From Mastigias papua (lineage: Eukaryota > Cnidaria > Scyphozoa > Rhizostomeae > Mastigiidae): a stretch of DNA of 64,000 nucleotides. Below are positions 25,028 to 40,000 of this stretch, in pieces (the stretch's first letter is position 1; each line of letters starts with the position of its first letter). The stretch lies in NCBI GenBank assembly GCA_964019165.1, contig OZ025267.1, positions 2,213,001 to 2,277,000 of the forward strand, given 5' to 3'. The position numbers and the translations under genes are program-made. The notes under the pieces were generated by a model. It was not told the DNA's origin. It did not search any database and saw nothing but the letters and a program-made list of their open reading frames with translations.

Positions 25028-28000
25028 CATATCTTTTACATGGATTAATGAAATTCCATATTAACAACATTGATGTACATTAACTGTGCATGTCATGCTC
25101 TGCAGTTGTTAATTGAATTTTCTTACTGCACCGTGTAGACAAAGGAGACATTGTAGACGCAATGAGGAGTGGATTCCTCGGTTGTGATGACGATATGCGA
25201 CAAGGTACGTGCATAGTTTGTTGATGAATTGTTCTATTTCACTGTTTGTATCACAAGGCTCATCTATACTGATCGAAAGCTCATAAACCATTATGCAACA
25301 GTGCTTTATCACATACTGTTAAAGGATACTTTGCGAACTGGCGAGATGACTGAAGCGAATTCATGATATCACATACGAATGTGAATGTGTGCTGTTTCCA
25401 GTCTCATTAGTGCCTATATGTATGAAAGACAGTGGCCGCCATTTTCGCATTTTCGGCTGAAGGCATTACACAAGCAGTCACTCTTACAAAATATTGGTCA
25501 ATTTTGAAATCTCACCATAAGAAACCATTTTCGTGTCTGCTTGCTTTATCTCTCGCCTTTGTATCTCCTCTTTCCATTTAGAAAATTTATTTTCGTTCAC
25601 TTGATTTCATCCATTTTCATCCTGGTTAGGGTTTGTATCTGCTGTTCATTGAAGTATTAGATTACTATGTCTACTTAGTTAGCATAAAGTTACGTGCAGC
25701 ATCGTTAGTTAAACATGATGAAGAAAATATGCACCTTCGCTCAAAGTTGTTCTCATTGTTAGGCTTAAGTTCTCTACTATGGTAGACCAGTGGTTCCCAA
25801 CCTTTCGATGGAGGGATAAATAGGACCTATGATTGATAAACGTTCACGGAAAACAAACAGAAGCAATGATAAAGATTGATAAACAACGATGCGAACAAGT
25901 AGAAGTATCCTATCTAGGTCCCTTGGAATCAGTGGCGGTCCTCCTGGAACTCTTTGGAGTTTAGGCATCACCGTAGTAGACAGTCCAATAAAATATGTTT
26001 GATTCAACAATGTTGGCTAATATTGTATGGAGGTATTTCTTTTTTGGCTCGTCATTTAGTAAATCGTGTAGCGCGGGTATGCTCTGTTGTGTTGCCAGTA
26101 GTTGAGGTTGTATTGTTAGTGACTACTAACGTGTTGCCAATGGCTCCTACTGTGTTTCCAGTAGTTGAAGTTGTATTGCTAGCAGTTGAGGCTGCATTGC
26201 TAGTAGCTACTTGTGTGCTGCTGGCGGCTGCTGATGTGTGCTTGTAATTTCTGGTATGTTGTTAGTCGTTGAGGCTATATTTTTGTTTTTGTTTTTTTTT
26301 TTTTTTATATGCAATAAAATATTAAGGCTAGACAACAACTACTTCATGTGGTGCCATCTATAGAGGGAAAAGACACAAGGTCATCGAGTTCCCTCTATGA
26401 ATGGCACTTACAATATATTTAACAACTTTGTCACTCTAGCGAACAAAGAGACAAGGAACAAAACAAAAAAAAAAGAAAAATACAATAACCAAGAAACAAA
26501 AGCGGAACGAAGAGACAAAAGGACGAAATAAAAAAACAAATAACAAGAACTTACAGTACAAAAGCTAAATATGGGGGTAGCTGCATTCAGTCAAATCGTT
26601 TTGAGTTAAATGAGGATTTAGAGACGGTAAAATTGTGGGCTTGGCAATGGAAAATGCATTTTAATGCTGAAAAAACTGAGGAAGTCATTTTCTCTTGTAA
26701 AAGGTTCAAACCCAACCACCCACCTTTACTATTAGGAAATGATCAAGTCGCGCAAAAAATGGAACATAAGCATCTAGGAGTGATACTTGATTCCAAATTA
26801 GATTTTCAAAGTCACATCAGGCAGGCAATTTTGAAAGCTAGGAGAGGCATTGGTATGATAAGATACCTATCGAAATACATATCCAGAAATGTGCTTGATC
26901 AGATCTATAAGCTTTACGTGAGGCCTCATTTAGATTATGGTGACATAATATATCATCGATACGATCCTGAAATGCAATCTCATTTTACAAGAACACTTGA
27001 GCAAACACAATATTCAGCAGCTCTTGCTGTGACTGGTGCATGGAGAGGTACAAGTAGGCAGAGACTTTACAAAGAACTGGGTTGGGAAAGTCTTTATGAT
27101 AGGAGATGGTATCGACGCTTGTGCCATTTCTTTGTCCTGAAGAAACAGCACTCACCTCAATATTTGGTCACTGAGATTCCAAATGAACGCCAGCTAACAT
27201 ATAATCTTAGAAATCCACGAGTTTATGACCAAAATATTGGACGGACCAATCGCTTTGCTAACACCTATTTTCAAAACACATTTATGGAATGGAATAAGCT
27301 TGACAATGACGTTAAACATGCCGTATCCATTGCCCAGTTTAAGAGCAAACTCCTTTCCACTGTAAGACCAGTGGGAAATTCTATGTATAACATTCACGAC
27401 ATTATAGGTGTTAGGCACTTAACTAAGCTACGTTTGCAATTTAGCACACTTAACGAGCACAAATTCAGGCATAATTTTGATTGTTTAAGCCCTGTTTACA
27501 TTTGCGGAAAAGAAAAAGAAGATAATGAACATTTTCTCCTGCACTGCCCATTGTACGACATAATGCGTTGTGATCTCTTTGGTCAACTCTCGGAAATTCC
27601 TGGTCTAGACATTTCAAATTATGACTCAAAATCCTTATGCGCACTGCTTCTTTATGGATCTCCATTGTTGAATATAATTGCCAACAGAATAATTATGGAA
27701 GCTACTATATCCTTTATTAAAGAAACAAAACGATTTGACTGAATGCAGCTACCCCCATATTTAGCTTTTGTACTGTAAGTTCTTGTTATTTGTTTTTTTA
27801 TTTCGTCCTTTTGTCTCTTCGTTCCGCTTTTGTTTCTTGGTTATTGTATTTTTCTTTTTTTTTTGTTTTGTTCCTTGTCTCTTTGTTCGCTAGAGTGACA
27901 AAGTTGTTGTGTTACTAGTAGCTGCTTTTCTGTTGGTAATAGATGGTGTGGTGCTGTTGCGAGTTGCTTCTATCGAGCGCTTGGTACACAGGAATCTATT

Positions 28001-31000
28001 GCACTTTCATTTGAGTTATTCTTGTGTTCGGCTAAAGCATTGTTCACATAATGCAAAGTGATACTTCGCTGAATAGCAAACCGCTGATGCTTTATAAGTA
28101 GGGTGGGTTCTGCATTCTATTGTCATTCTTAGATTAAGAGTGTAAGTAGTGAGTATTATTCCCTTTTGTTATTTTCAATTCCACTTTATGGTGAGCTTCT
28201 TCTTTCAATGCATCACCATTTAATATTCTTACTAGCGGTTGTCATTTCATTAACATTGCATAATATTACAAAGACGAAATTTCGTAGTTTGTATTTTAGT
28301 TGGTTAGGAAAATTACAGCTATCTAATTTGACGTTTTAGATGAAAACCTAAAAGACGAGATGGCAGGATCGACAGCTATTTGTATCCTTTTGAAGAACAA
28401 TGCCATTTTCTGCGTAAGTTGATGTTTTTTTTCACGATGTATCTCTGAAGTTGAGACCATCATTGTCCACAATGATGTCTGATTGAACTCCATAGTTGGA
28501 ACTCAGCAATGCAAAAGAGAAATAACTAGCAGATATTCTAATTGGTTTTGGTCATGAATTTTGGGAGCTTGCGATTATATGTGATGATTTTTTATTCTTC
28601 TAATTTTGAAATAAGTAAAATCTGCCTTTTCATGTTAAAACATGTCACTGAAAACCCCTTTTTCAGTTATCTTAATGGATCGGTGACCTCGCATTGGTTC
28701 CCACTGTCCTCTACATAGGCGTATTTTAAATTCCCCTTTCTTCTTCAGTTCGAATTTTATCTGAAACCCTCTAGTCAAGCAGTATGATCTTGAATATTAG
28801 GACAGAGTGTTAATGAGTTTTTTCTTGGTAGGCGAATTGCGGCGATTCAAGAGCTGTTGCTAGCGTTGGTGGCAAAGTACAAGAATTATCATTCGACCAC
28901 AAGCCTTCAAATGAAGGTAGATTATAATTATCAATTGTCTATTTCAACTCAATGGTAGTTACCATGTTGTCAAGTTTTCTATTGCTAGGCTGGTACAATT
29001 CAGTGGCTTGTGGCTCAAGGCCTAAGAAAAGTATTTTAGGGAGAAAATCAAAGGGTCATGTAGTCATTTGGTAAATCAAAGGCCTAGGATCCAGGTGGAT
29101 ATTGAAAAAGCACCCTCATAGTGTCACAGTGTGCTTTTACTAGAGACATAACCATAGGCGAAACTCCAACAGACCATCGTCTAGCTGCTCGTTTGTTTTG
29201 AAACATATAAAGTTTCCTGCACTATATTATCCTGCTTAGACCTATGCCCATCTCTGTTTAGAATAAATATATGAGTGTAATGCACACGTTTGGGCTTAGT
29301 TGTTAAAGTATACGATGTGGCATCATTGCCCTGCTTTCTGGCGAGAATAAGGTTTTCAAAAATTATATAAAATAGATGAACGATTGCGTTCTTGTTTTAG
29401 TATATATTTTAGTATACATTGTATGTGCCATTCATAGCCAGAACTCAATGACCCTATGTCATTTTTAGCTATGAACGGTATGTTGTATTGCAAGTGCTGT
29501 GTTGGTTTCTTTTAATTGATGTTGATGATGAAATTAAAAAGTACCCTTCAACTCCTGTGCCTCTGTACATTCCAGATACTTTCCATGATTCTGCACTTGA
29601 CCCTTGCTTGATTTCCAATACATAACAAAACATCGAATTTGTGCCATTATATGGTCATATTTCCAGAGGAGAAATTGAATGGAGCTTTTTGATGTTTGGT
29701 TTATTATCTCTTCATTAAATGACGATGATTCATACTGAACATACATTTTCTCCAGGCAATCGTTAGTGCCTCAACCATTTTGTCAATCGATCATGTTTTA
29801 TTCGTCGATTATCTGTAGTACTCTGTACTAAGACATACAATCTGGTGGTTTGAGTTCTTCATCTTTGGAAACCAGTCTATTTTAAGTTACAAAAAATCCT
29901 TCGCAAGATATCTGTGGAACTTGAAATTGAACTGGCCGAAATTTAGGTGAAAGTCACATGACATTCATGGTTAGTTTTACATGGGAGGCAATATTTTTTT
30001 TTTGGGGGGGGAGGAATTTCATGTTCTAGAATGTATTTAATTCCTCTCTCTCTACATGCCTTTGTTTGTTACGCAGTCGTTAGTACATTTTAGAAAATGT
30101 GCATATACTTTGATGTAGATTAAGGCCCTCAGAGATAGAAGCATTTGCTATCTGTTAAGGGCAGGCACTTTAGCGAATGTGGAGGTGAGATAGTCACACA
30201 GAGTCACACTCTTTCCTGACTTTTATACTTATGCAGAATCTGATTTTGCATGTAGTCGAAAATTAAATATACGTCTGCTTGTATTTTCTAGCTGAAACAA
30301 AAAGAATTATTGAAGCAGGAGGATGGGTAGAGTTTAACCGTGTAAATGGTATTGTTGTAGATTTTGTTTCTTTGAGTGTCTTGTCGATCCTATCCGTCAA
30401 GTTTTATTTATTTGAAAGAATTGCACCGAACTTAAGAAGCATTGAAATACAATCTTGCTGATTTTCCTATATGAAAATGTCCCATCCTTTCTAAAGATAC
30501 GATAATATGCCGCAGTCACTTTTTATGTCGGCTTGACCTATCATTTTCAAAAAGAAAGCTGTTTTTGCATCTTTTACGAAATTGATGTTAGTTGTTGAGT
30601 TAATGGGAGTAAATTCATGCTTTCACCTTTAAATTTTTTGCTTCGATTTGTTTATAAATTAGAAATAAGGCTAGATCTTCTTTGGAATTCTAATATATTG
30701 ACTTAGCAATGATCAGCAAAATTTATTTCATTCAAGTACCTGATGTCAAATTACGGCCACTTGCAATATGAATAATTGCCAGCTTGTTATCTATCTACAA
30801 TGCCTGCCAAAATTACTTGAAACGCCAACACATTTTTAATAAAGTTCCGACTCCTGTTCCTTATCCGTGACATCAATTAAAGATTATACCCCTTCCCCCC
30901 GCAAGAATATCAAGTCGATATTCGAAACCCATAGCATTGTACACAGGTGTTAGTTCTATGGTTACTCATTTGCTTCATGCTACGTTGTTATACGGGTGAG

Positions 31001-34000
31001 GAGATGCAGTACCTCGTCTGTGGTATTAATCAAAGCTACTGTTCCAAGAGTTTTGGATGACAGTGTAGCTATCACTGCATGCAATTACGGTACATGACCA
31101 ATTATCTGGTACCGTGTACAACTTAGAAATGTCCCTTTTTGCGAAGAAGTCTTATTTATAATGTTAGTAATCATGGTTCAGCAGAATTTGGAGTTTTGAG
31201 CTCCTCCCCCCCCCCCCCGAGAAAGTATTGAGTCAATAGCTGAAACCCTTAGCATTGTACACAACCGTTACTCATTTGCTTCATGCAACATTGCTAAACA
31301 AGAGGGGGGGGGGGGAGTAGGAGATGCTATAGCTCGCCTGTGTCATAACTGATAGCAGCTGTTCTAGGACTTTTGGCAGAATAGGAAATGTCAATTTTGT
31401 GTAGAAGGTTTATTTATGATGTTAGTAGTCATGGTTCAGCTGATTTTGCAAGTGTTAATTTTACGTTTCAAATATGCATTTGTTTTGCCTAGCATGTCTG
31501 AATTCCGTTTCTGTGAGCTATTTAAATAAAAACCTGTGTGAGAACCATTTCAGAACAATTGATTAAAGTGGAACAACAGAACAACAGAACAACAGAACAG
31601 CAGAACAATAGTCAGGAACCTAGGCATTCGAACTGTTTCTACCAGAGCGTACACGTTTCAGCATTGTTAATATGTCTTTTCCCCTTTAGTTTTATCCTCA
31701 TTGACTAAGTTACGTAATAGCTTTGTGATAAACTGACGTGCCAGAATATTATATGCTTTATCGATATTTAGGCCAAGAAAGTTGTTGTAGTTGTGACGAA
31801 GTATTCGGTCAGTCATTCAATTGCTGTCAATTTTCTTACAGGAAATTTAGCATTGTCGAGAGCGATGGGGGATTTTATGTTCAAAAGAAATACAAACAAG
31901 TCAGCAGAGGAGCAAATTGTTACGGGTTGGTATTTTCAGGCATACATTTGTTTCTATTGGGGAACAGTGTTTTGAAAAGTGCTTTGTGCGTTTGTTATTG
32001 AAGGAAGACGTTGACAAATGTGGATAGAAATGTACTGAATGATATCAATAGTATGGAACAGTTGTGATACAGATGTGATACAATTCTGAGATTAGTTGCG
32101 TGGGGATATGTTTTTGTATATAAATATTTGTAAGGGCATATACGAAGGAGAACTTATTCGTGGTGGCTGATAAAATTATTTGACTCATACCACATAAAAC
32201 TTATCTTCAAAAGTTAAAATACTTCAGCATCTATGATGGTGGCTTGCTCATGAGGTGGGAGGGGGGGGGCCAATTCAAGGAATATTTTAGTGACCATTTC
32301 CAAAGACTGCTTTTTCTGATAGTCGCCCTTCTCAAGGTAACAGGAAATGAGACTGTATCTATTTACATATAGGTATTGCTTGCATAAAATAAGACCTTGC
32401 TGACAGGTAGTAAAAGTCTGCTGAGTGAAAAAATCTGCAGACAAAAAATAAGGAATTTCGTACTAAAATTAAAAACTACTGTCATAGTATAAACATCTGG
32501 CAGTATGACATAACTCCAATTTATGTGTATGTGAACAATGATGAACAGTATTTGGCGAAACAATCACGACCAACCTTGTAAGATATCAACTGAAATTGCT
32601 CGTTCTCTGCACCTTTCACACAAGTTGTGAGTGGTGACCTCGCAAGGGTATATTTTTCCTATTTTTAGACTGTCTTAATTACTATCCATGAAATGCATCA
32701 AAACCTATATATCTTTTTGTGTCATTCCCGAAATTTGCTATTAAAGATTAAGACTGGTTTTGATAAGTCTTTTTTAAGGCTTGAGGCAAAGTTTTTTACT
32801 AACGTGGTCTTTTCTGACCCAGATATTAGTCAGTCTATTCATGGATAGTATGGACAACTATTTTTGTCTTCTTCGCGTTTACTATCCTAGAAACTAAATC
32901 AGTCTACTGCCCATATCTGGTTATGATTCTATATATCAATACGTTATCTTTTGATAGAAGAATGTTTCTCATTTAGAGCTGCTAAGGCCTGGAATGACCT
33001 ATCTGCTGCTGGAAAGCTGCCATTCTCCCTGAATACTTTTAAGCAATGTATATAGGGAATGCTATCTTGAGATACTGTTTTCTTTTTTTACTTTTCGCAA
33101 ATTTCTTTTATTGTCAATATCTATTTCAGATCCTGGTAGTTTTTATTAGTATTCTTAGAGAGTTTAATTATAAAATTGCAGTTAGAATTGTACTAGCTTA
33201 ATTTAGCTCACAGAAAATATTTTTCAATCATGTAAATTTTGCAATGGAGACCCCTTGAAAATCAGCATTGCTGCAGGACTACCCTCCTTATATGACTGAA
33301 AATGAAATAATTGCAATTTATGTGTTACGATTTGTCCTGTTTTTCACAGCCAATCCCGACATAACTGTAAAGAAAATCACCATCGATCATGAATTTCTGT
33401 TCCTAGCTTGTGATGGTATGTATTCATCTTTAGTCCGAGATTTGCACTATGATTTACACTATGAAACTTAACCCTTAAAGATGAATTGTGGTCAGACATT
33501 CAATTAAATTTTGCAATACAGGAATAGTCCGCGTATAAGAATCGGAATTTTCCACTTTAGTCTAAATGTGTGTAAATGGCACTTAAAAGCAAATTTAGGC
33601 TACCATGTTTCCTAAAGTAGGTTCTTGTATTTTCAAACCAATTTCATCTGACTTTACTACATATAGCATGAATATCGTATTTATAAGCTTGAAAAAAGAA
33701 AGTTATATCAAGTTACTTTTGAATAGTTGATGATCTTAATCCAGCAGTTTCTACCAATACACTTTTACAACAGTCCCACTGACAAGAACTTAGCACAAAA
33801 GTTTAGCCTAGATAGGTTCTTATGTGTGGAGGCTTGAAATAGAAATTTTGACCTAGCAGGCTCTTGGAAACCTGGTTCTTATTTGCGGGCTGTTACTGTA
33901 TCACATAACCTGTGCATGCCCTTTGTCGCCGTCAAGTTGCCTCGCTTTGTTGTTCCATGCCATCGTCTCCTGTCGCTCCAAGTGCAATTGATTTTTCATT

Positions 34001-37000
34001 AAACACGTTTTTCTTTTAAGGAAGTTGTTTATAGGAAAGTAACACTTGACTGCTCGAAAAGTAACGAAAGCTCATTACTGCATTCTGAGACCAAAGAAAG
34101 TCAATAAATTCATATAAATGTTTCACCCAACCCCTTCTTTCATTTAAATTGCATATATTCTCTGTGTTTATCTGTGTTTTCCAATGTAATGTTTGTGTAG
34201 TGCCTGGTTGTCTGTGTAACACTGTGGTGTATTTACACCAGTATTCTTGCTCTTTCCTTACCTGAGATAACTTACGATTTTTTATCATTTGTGACTCAAT
34301 ATGAACTTGTTTTCTTCTTTGTCCTTAGGTTAGGACTACATTTGAAGCATTGTTGATTTTTTATATGCACTTTTTCTGTTACAACAAGAACTAGACTTAA
34401 CTACTGTACTATGTTAATGAATGATACAACGAGGTGCAACATGTACTTCATACCCTGTGGCTGTTGCATGTTACATGTTAATGCATTTGAACAATAGGAT
34501 TACAAATGTTAGACTCATTAGCACTTTCAGGTGGACTAGCGATTTCTCTGGATCACTTATAAACTAATACTTTATTTCAATCAAATCGACCAGTATCTTC
34601 TATATATCAAAGAGTTCCCTCAGATATTATTCTATTTATTGCAAAAGCTAGATCTTTACGATCGTGTATTGTGTAGCTTTGAATCCAGTGATCTTTGTAG
34701 AAGTGCTCAGTAGGCTGTTCTTTTATGTTCCAGGAATTTGGGATGTAATGACCAATGAAGAAGTTGTGGATTTTGTACGCAGCAGGATTGCACGAAAACT
34801 CGCTCCTGAACAGGTATGCCTTTCGTATAAGTTATAAAGTGAACAATATGTAACTTATGAATGATCTTGAATCAAAACCTTTTCATTTGGCATAAGTCTG
34901 AACTATGTTTTTATCAACAGCAGTTTGTTTGGCTATATTTGCACTCTGACAGTATTGTTTCCCGTGCCTAAATCTAGAAACTCCAAACATAGCGCGGTTA
35001 TCGTCTTCTCCAGGTATATGCTTCTTAGTAAGGAACCTAACTGGAGACTGAAGGCCTAGTTCTCACTGTTCCTCATGTTTGGACCAATGTCGACACTAGG
35101 TGGCGAGGGAGGGCGGTCACCTAAAATAATTTCAAAGAACAATGGAATTTTTAGGAGGTGGCTGCTTCTTCGGATCTTCTTCTCAGACTCCCGTGATCTG
35201 CCTGCCCCCCCCCCCCCACACACACACACACACAGTAAACAACCACGTGTCCACCACTGGTTTGGACATCTGTTGACCACATTGTAATACTGAAACTTCC
35301 TTAGTAGTTCTTTGATTTCAGTTGCACACTTAGTGCTATGGACAATGTGAGTGTTGAGTGATAAGGGAGGGTACTGAAGAAAGTAAATGTTTCAACAGAA
35401 ACCCCATTATGAATGAAACACTTGCTGCAAGGATTACACACTAATTCACGGGAATTTAGTACTTCTCAGTTGTTTGCAATGATATGAAATGCATGATCTT
35501 GAAAAGTTTCTAAGGATTTTGTCTTTAGTAGTTCAAGCTCCTTTTAAGAAATGTTTTACTGGTACATGCAGATTTGTTTTTAAGTGGTTCCTTGTTAAAA
35601 AAACGTGTATTATAGATTGATAAGACATTAAAAGTTTTTGGCCTAGATATCAAGAATGAAGTAAATGACAAAAAGTCGGAATAGATATGTTGCCAGGTCT
35701 CATTTGCTTCAAACAGGTTGAAAGCATGTTATGTTTCGATTTACTAATGGCAAAAGTTAGCTAATTCTGTCTGTCACCTGTTTCTCATTCTGTATTTAGA
35801 TTTTCATTTTGTCGGAAGTAAAGATCCGGACCCGGTACTATATTTTGACACAGGACACTATTCTTGTATCGGATGTAGTTACCTCTGTATAATTAGGACC
35901 TTTTGGAGCGATTACCATTACTTCCTCACTATGAGGATTTGGTCGCTTGGCGATGACTTCTGAATGCTCTGACGCAATTGACACTGTGGCTTTCGTCCGG
36001 ATCTGTTGTAATGTGTTGAGCGGTGTGCTCAAATCCAACAATAGTTTGTCCTATCATGCTTTTGTGTTTTGTAATACGTCACTTCCTGTCAATTTGAAGC
36101 ATGATTTGCTGACAGTAAATCTTGTTAGCTCTAGTTATGATGTAATTGCGGAAGCATACATTCTTCTGCTCTCAAAAATCGAATTATAATCTTATCGTAT
36201 CCTTCGTGTGTAATTTCATCAGTTTTGTATCTTTACTGCCCACGTACTCGCACGCCATCCCTTGCTCTGAAATAATCGACTATCAGGTAGTTCAGTCCAG
36301 GTGAGTAAAGAAGCCAGATGTCAGTAATGCTGTCCTGAAAAGTTATTAACGAAGGCTATGCTGCAGGCCACACCCACACCTAGCTTTCGTTCTAAGCTGT
36401 TCATTTGTATACATACAAATGTTGTACAAACGTTATACGTAATTGATTTAAGATGTACATAAAACTACCAGTCCAGGAATTCACCAAGCTTGCATACGTT
36501 CATTGGAAGAGGGCTGAGGCCCCGAGCCCCCTCCATGGCACTCCTGCTAATTGTCCTTTGCTCACTTGCTCATTGCAAGTTTTAGCTATGAGATACATAG
36601 TCACCCACACTTTCGTTACTGGTCGAGAACACAGTTGCCGACACGTTTCAGCCAGGAAAATACCTAGCCGGTCATTTCGTGTACGATCCGTCACTTGTCA
36701 AAGTCCAATCAGATTTTTCGTTTCTAAACTAGGCCGTATAGAAACCTCTGTATACATAATCCACTGTTTAATTATCCCTCACATTTAGTTACTTCTTTTA
36801 CATAACATGCCTCTTAGCTGACAATCCGGAATTATTTTTGGCCTTTCGGCTGCGCTGTATAAGTTCCGAATGTGATTAAATCCTTCTTGTTTTATTGGTC
36901 TGAATTCGGTAATGCACGAACGCATCAGCCGCATTAGACTGTCGGTTACTTGTTTGACATATTCCGAGGAATATAGCCTCAATCGATACATTCCATGTCC

Positions 37001-40000
37001 TGTGACGTCGACGAGATTTATTTTGGAAGGGGGTGGTCGTTACAGGTATTGGGTATTTTGCGGCAAATTTAGTAAAGAAATTCTAGCAAAACTGGAAGAA
37101 GCATGTTGTTTCTGATTGTTGATATTCTGCAAACAGTTGGCACTAAAATTCTCTTGACTGCATCATCGGTATACAAGTTCTTTGGCGCTCTTTCGACCAG
37201 AAACCCTCTCCTTACACTTTCTATCATATCATTGGATAAAATTCTTCAATGATTGCTAAATTGATGAGATAGTGTATAGTAAGCACAATTGGTTTACGTA
37301 TCAAGCCTCGAACCGGCATGGAATTGCTCTCCATAGATCGATTTTTCGATTTTTTTTGCTTTCATTTTCTTTCTGCCGACGTGATTTGCTTTGATTTACT
37401 TTACTTTCCTTTGATTTACCTGGATTTGCTTTGATTTGCCTTGATTTGCTTTGATTTCGTTTGATTTGATTTCCTTTTGCTACATCATTCAATCTTTCAT
37501 GGATAATTATCTTTCACGATTATAATCAGGATCAAAATGAGGAACCTAGGAAGGTCACATACAACACTAAGTGTAATTATGAATTGAATCAATCATTCGT
37601 TTCTTTCTGTAGGATCTAGAACTGATATTTGATCAGTAGATCCCGAATAAGTCATTTAACAAGCAGCATCGAGCTTTCTATACGCTAAAAAGCTGGACAT
37701 AACCACTTCATTTATCAAGAACCCGCACTCAGAAATTGTGTTTTTTTATTTCAATTTTTTAGAGCATTTTTCCGCCTGATATTCCAAAAAGGTTCTTATA
37801 GACAGCTTCATTCTTTATCCTCTGAGAAATAAATTCAGCCTGTTTGCCAATCAACCCCTTCCATGGATACTCGAAAATCATTATATGCATAACCGTGCTA
37901 GGCATTGTGTGCAGAGATAGGAGTGGGTTAGCAACCTTTGCCCTGATTAATGCAGCTACCTCATTGCATAAGAACATATACTGGTTAATTCCAAAGTCTA
38001 AGTGAGTTCTTATTTGCGAGTTTATGTACTTATATCATCAACTGCCCTTAATAAAAACCGTGATGTTTCATGTTTGATATCCCTTATCTCTCTTGACATC
38101 CGTCACTAGGATAGGGGTTTCTAATGGCTTTCCTATCTCCAAAGTTTGCCTTTAAAACTCTTCAAACGAAGTTTCCACCAGCCTGAAAGAGACTGGGCTC
38201 TAGGCTGAGAAGCTAGGTCACATTGATGACTACCTGAAGAAAACGAGTGTAAAAGTATATTGAATCCTAAACACAATATTTCAAAGTGTATATTAAGGTA
38301 TTGTATTACTTAAGGCGTGGAAATAAGTTTATTGATTTAGCATCAGATAATCTTTTTGTGGCACGCGAATAGAATTACGGATATCAGATAATGTGATAAA
38401 TTAATCCACTAATGAGTCTGAGCTCAGCTATTGTTACACTGAAATGTTTTAGTAGAAATTCATAATTTTCAGCCATTGAGCTTTACGATTGATTTATATT
38501 TCCGGACAAAAAATAATTTTGAAATATAGGCCTTCCTATATTGTTGATTAATGTGAAGGCAGGTGTAAAAATTGTCTAATTTCGGCAAACCAAGAGCTGT
38601 ACAGGGCCAATTGAATCATAGCACTTCCTTTTATTTCACCATTTCTCTTCTCTCTCACCTGCTTGTAAGACTAGCGGTTACATTTATGTCTCGAGTTGTC
38701 TACTTTTGTGATCGGAAATGACACTATTTCAAGTGCTGTCTGAATATACAGAAGTGCATATTCTGGAATAGACAGATGGTCTCACATTTAACTGGAAATC
38801 TCCTTACGAGACTCTACTTTTCCAGCCTCAGGCTTTCTAAGCTCATGGCTTGGCAATATTTGGGATACCTTCCCGCGTATCTTTTTGGGACTTTGACTGA
38901 ATGTATTGGTTGGTATCATTACTACTATAATAGATACAGGGCCACCAGATTTATAACTGGGATGATGGCTGATAGCTTCGTTTGGTGACGTAGTAAGTCC
39001 CGTCATGGCTGATTCCGACGTGGGAGAAAATTATTTTTAATTTTAACAAATAGTATAGTGTTCAGGCGGAGAACTACAACGATAATTAAAGCAGAAAGGA
39101 AAATTAAGTTTTTTGGACAATATGTAGGACTATTGCCCCCCCCCCAGTGCCCCATTCGGGACTTGCTTGAATAACTTCACTACTTTCTAGTAAAACGCCA
39201 TTGTTGTTATAACACACTTTTCTATAAGAATACCTTATCTTTATCTGAGCTTCTTTCCTACCTTCTTTGTGTGTTTAGTCTTAAGTTATGGGCAGAATTA
39301 TTAGCAAAATTCAGAATTTCAATGTTTTTTGTGTCTGTAGCAATTATATGACACTAAATATCCAGTGAACTGTTAAGGAACTGTTAGTGCTGCAATTTGA
39401 TCACTGGGGGTCCGAAAATAAGGAACTTTTGGAACCAGGCTTTTAGCTAGGTACTCTATAAAATGGAAAGCGTGTAGTCAACCTTGAAGATGTCTGGCTC
39501 ACTTGGGTTCACCACTATGAGGTACAACTGCGTCAATATTAAGGGCATATTTGTGGTTGTATAGATGTCTTTAAGATATCAGAATCTTCTCGAATCTTAA
39601 CGGCACTTGAGATTACCGTGCTACGCTGCAAGTTTAGTTTCAATATTCTGAAAAATCACTGTTCAAAGGTCGTTGAAATATCACTGTTCAAATAACCAAT
39701 TTTCTAGACAATGTGACTTATATGCAAACAGCCATATTTCATATTTAGCTCCAGAGGAAAACCTTTCCAATAGCTGGATGCTTTTTGACAGAATGATGTG
39801 CTAAATTTTCTAGCTGAACTTCCTTAGTCCTAAGACTAAGTACTGTATTGAGGATATTCCAAAGAATATCCTACGCTTAAAGACACGTATTGTTACAACA
39901 GAAGAAGTACAATACAATTAAGACCCTGTGGTTGCTGCCTTCCCGTATGACTCACTTGTGATAGACAAGTCAATTCTGTTAAACCAGTTACATTTGTGAA

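Larger units (their letters stand above)
26281..27908. mobile_element. LINE insertion with inverted 5' part (twin-priming-like)
   Basis: The left piece (26281-26603) is the 3' end of a LINE on the minus strand. Its poly(A) shows as a T tract at about 26281-26306 and holds a hairpin (gtgccatctatagaggga against tccctctatgaatggcac, 26350-26406). The right piece (26604-27908) is the same LINE on the plus strand: the end of the reverse-transcriptase ORF, then the 3' UTR, cut off about 110 bases before its end. The two share an exact 183-base overlap as inverted arms. This is what twin priming would leave when the two cDNAs overlap. It lies in intron 4 of the PP2C gene, with the ORF in the gene's sense direction. 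No clear target duplication is seen. Confidence 0.8.

Noticed and set aside
25788..25807. CAGTGGTTCCCAACCTTTCG, a typical hAT terminal sequence
   Set aside because: No matching inverted end or 8-base duplication could be found downstream in PP2C intron 4, so at most it is a broken remnant.
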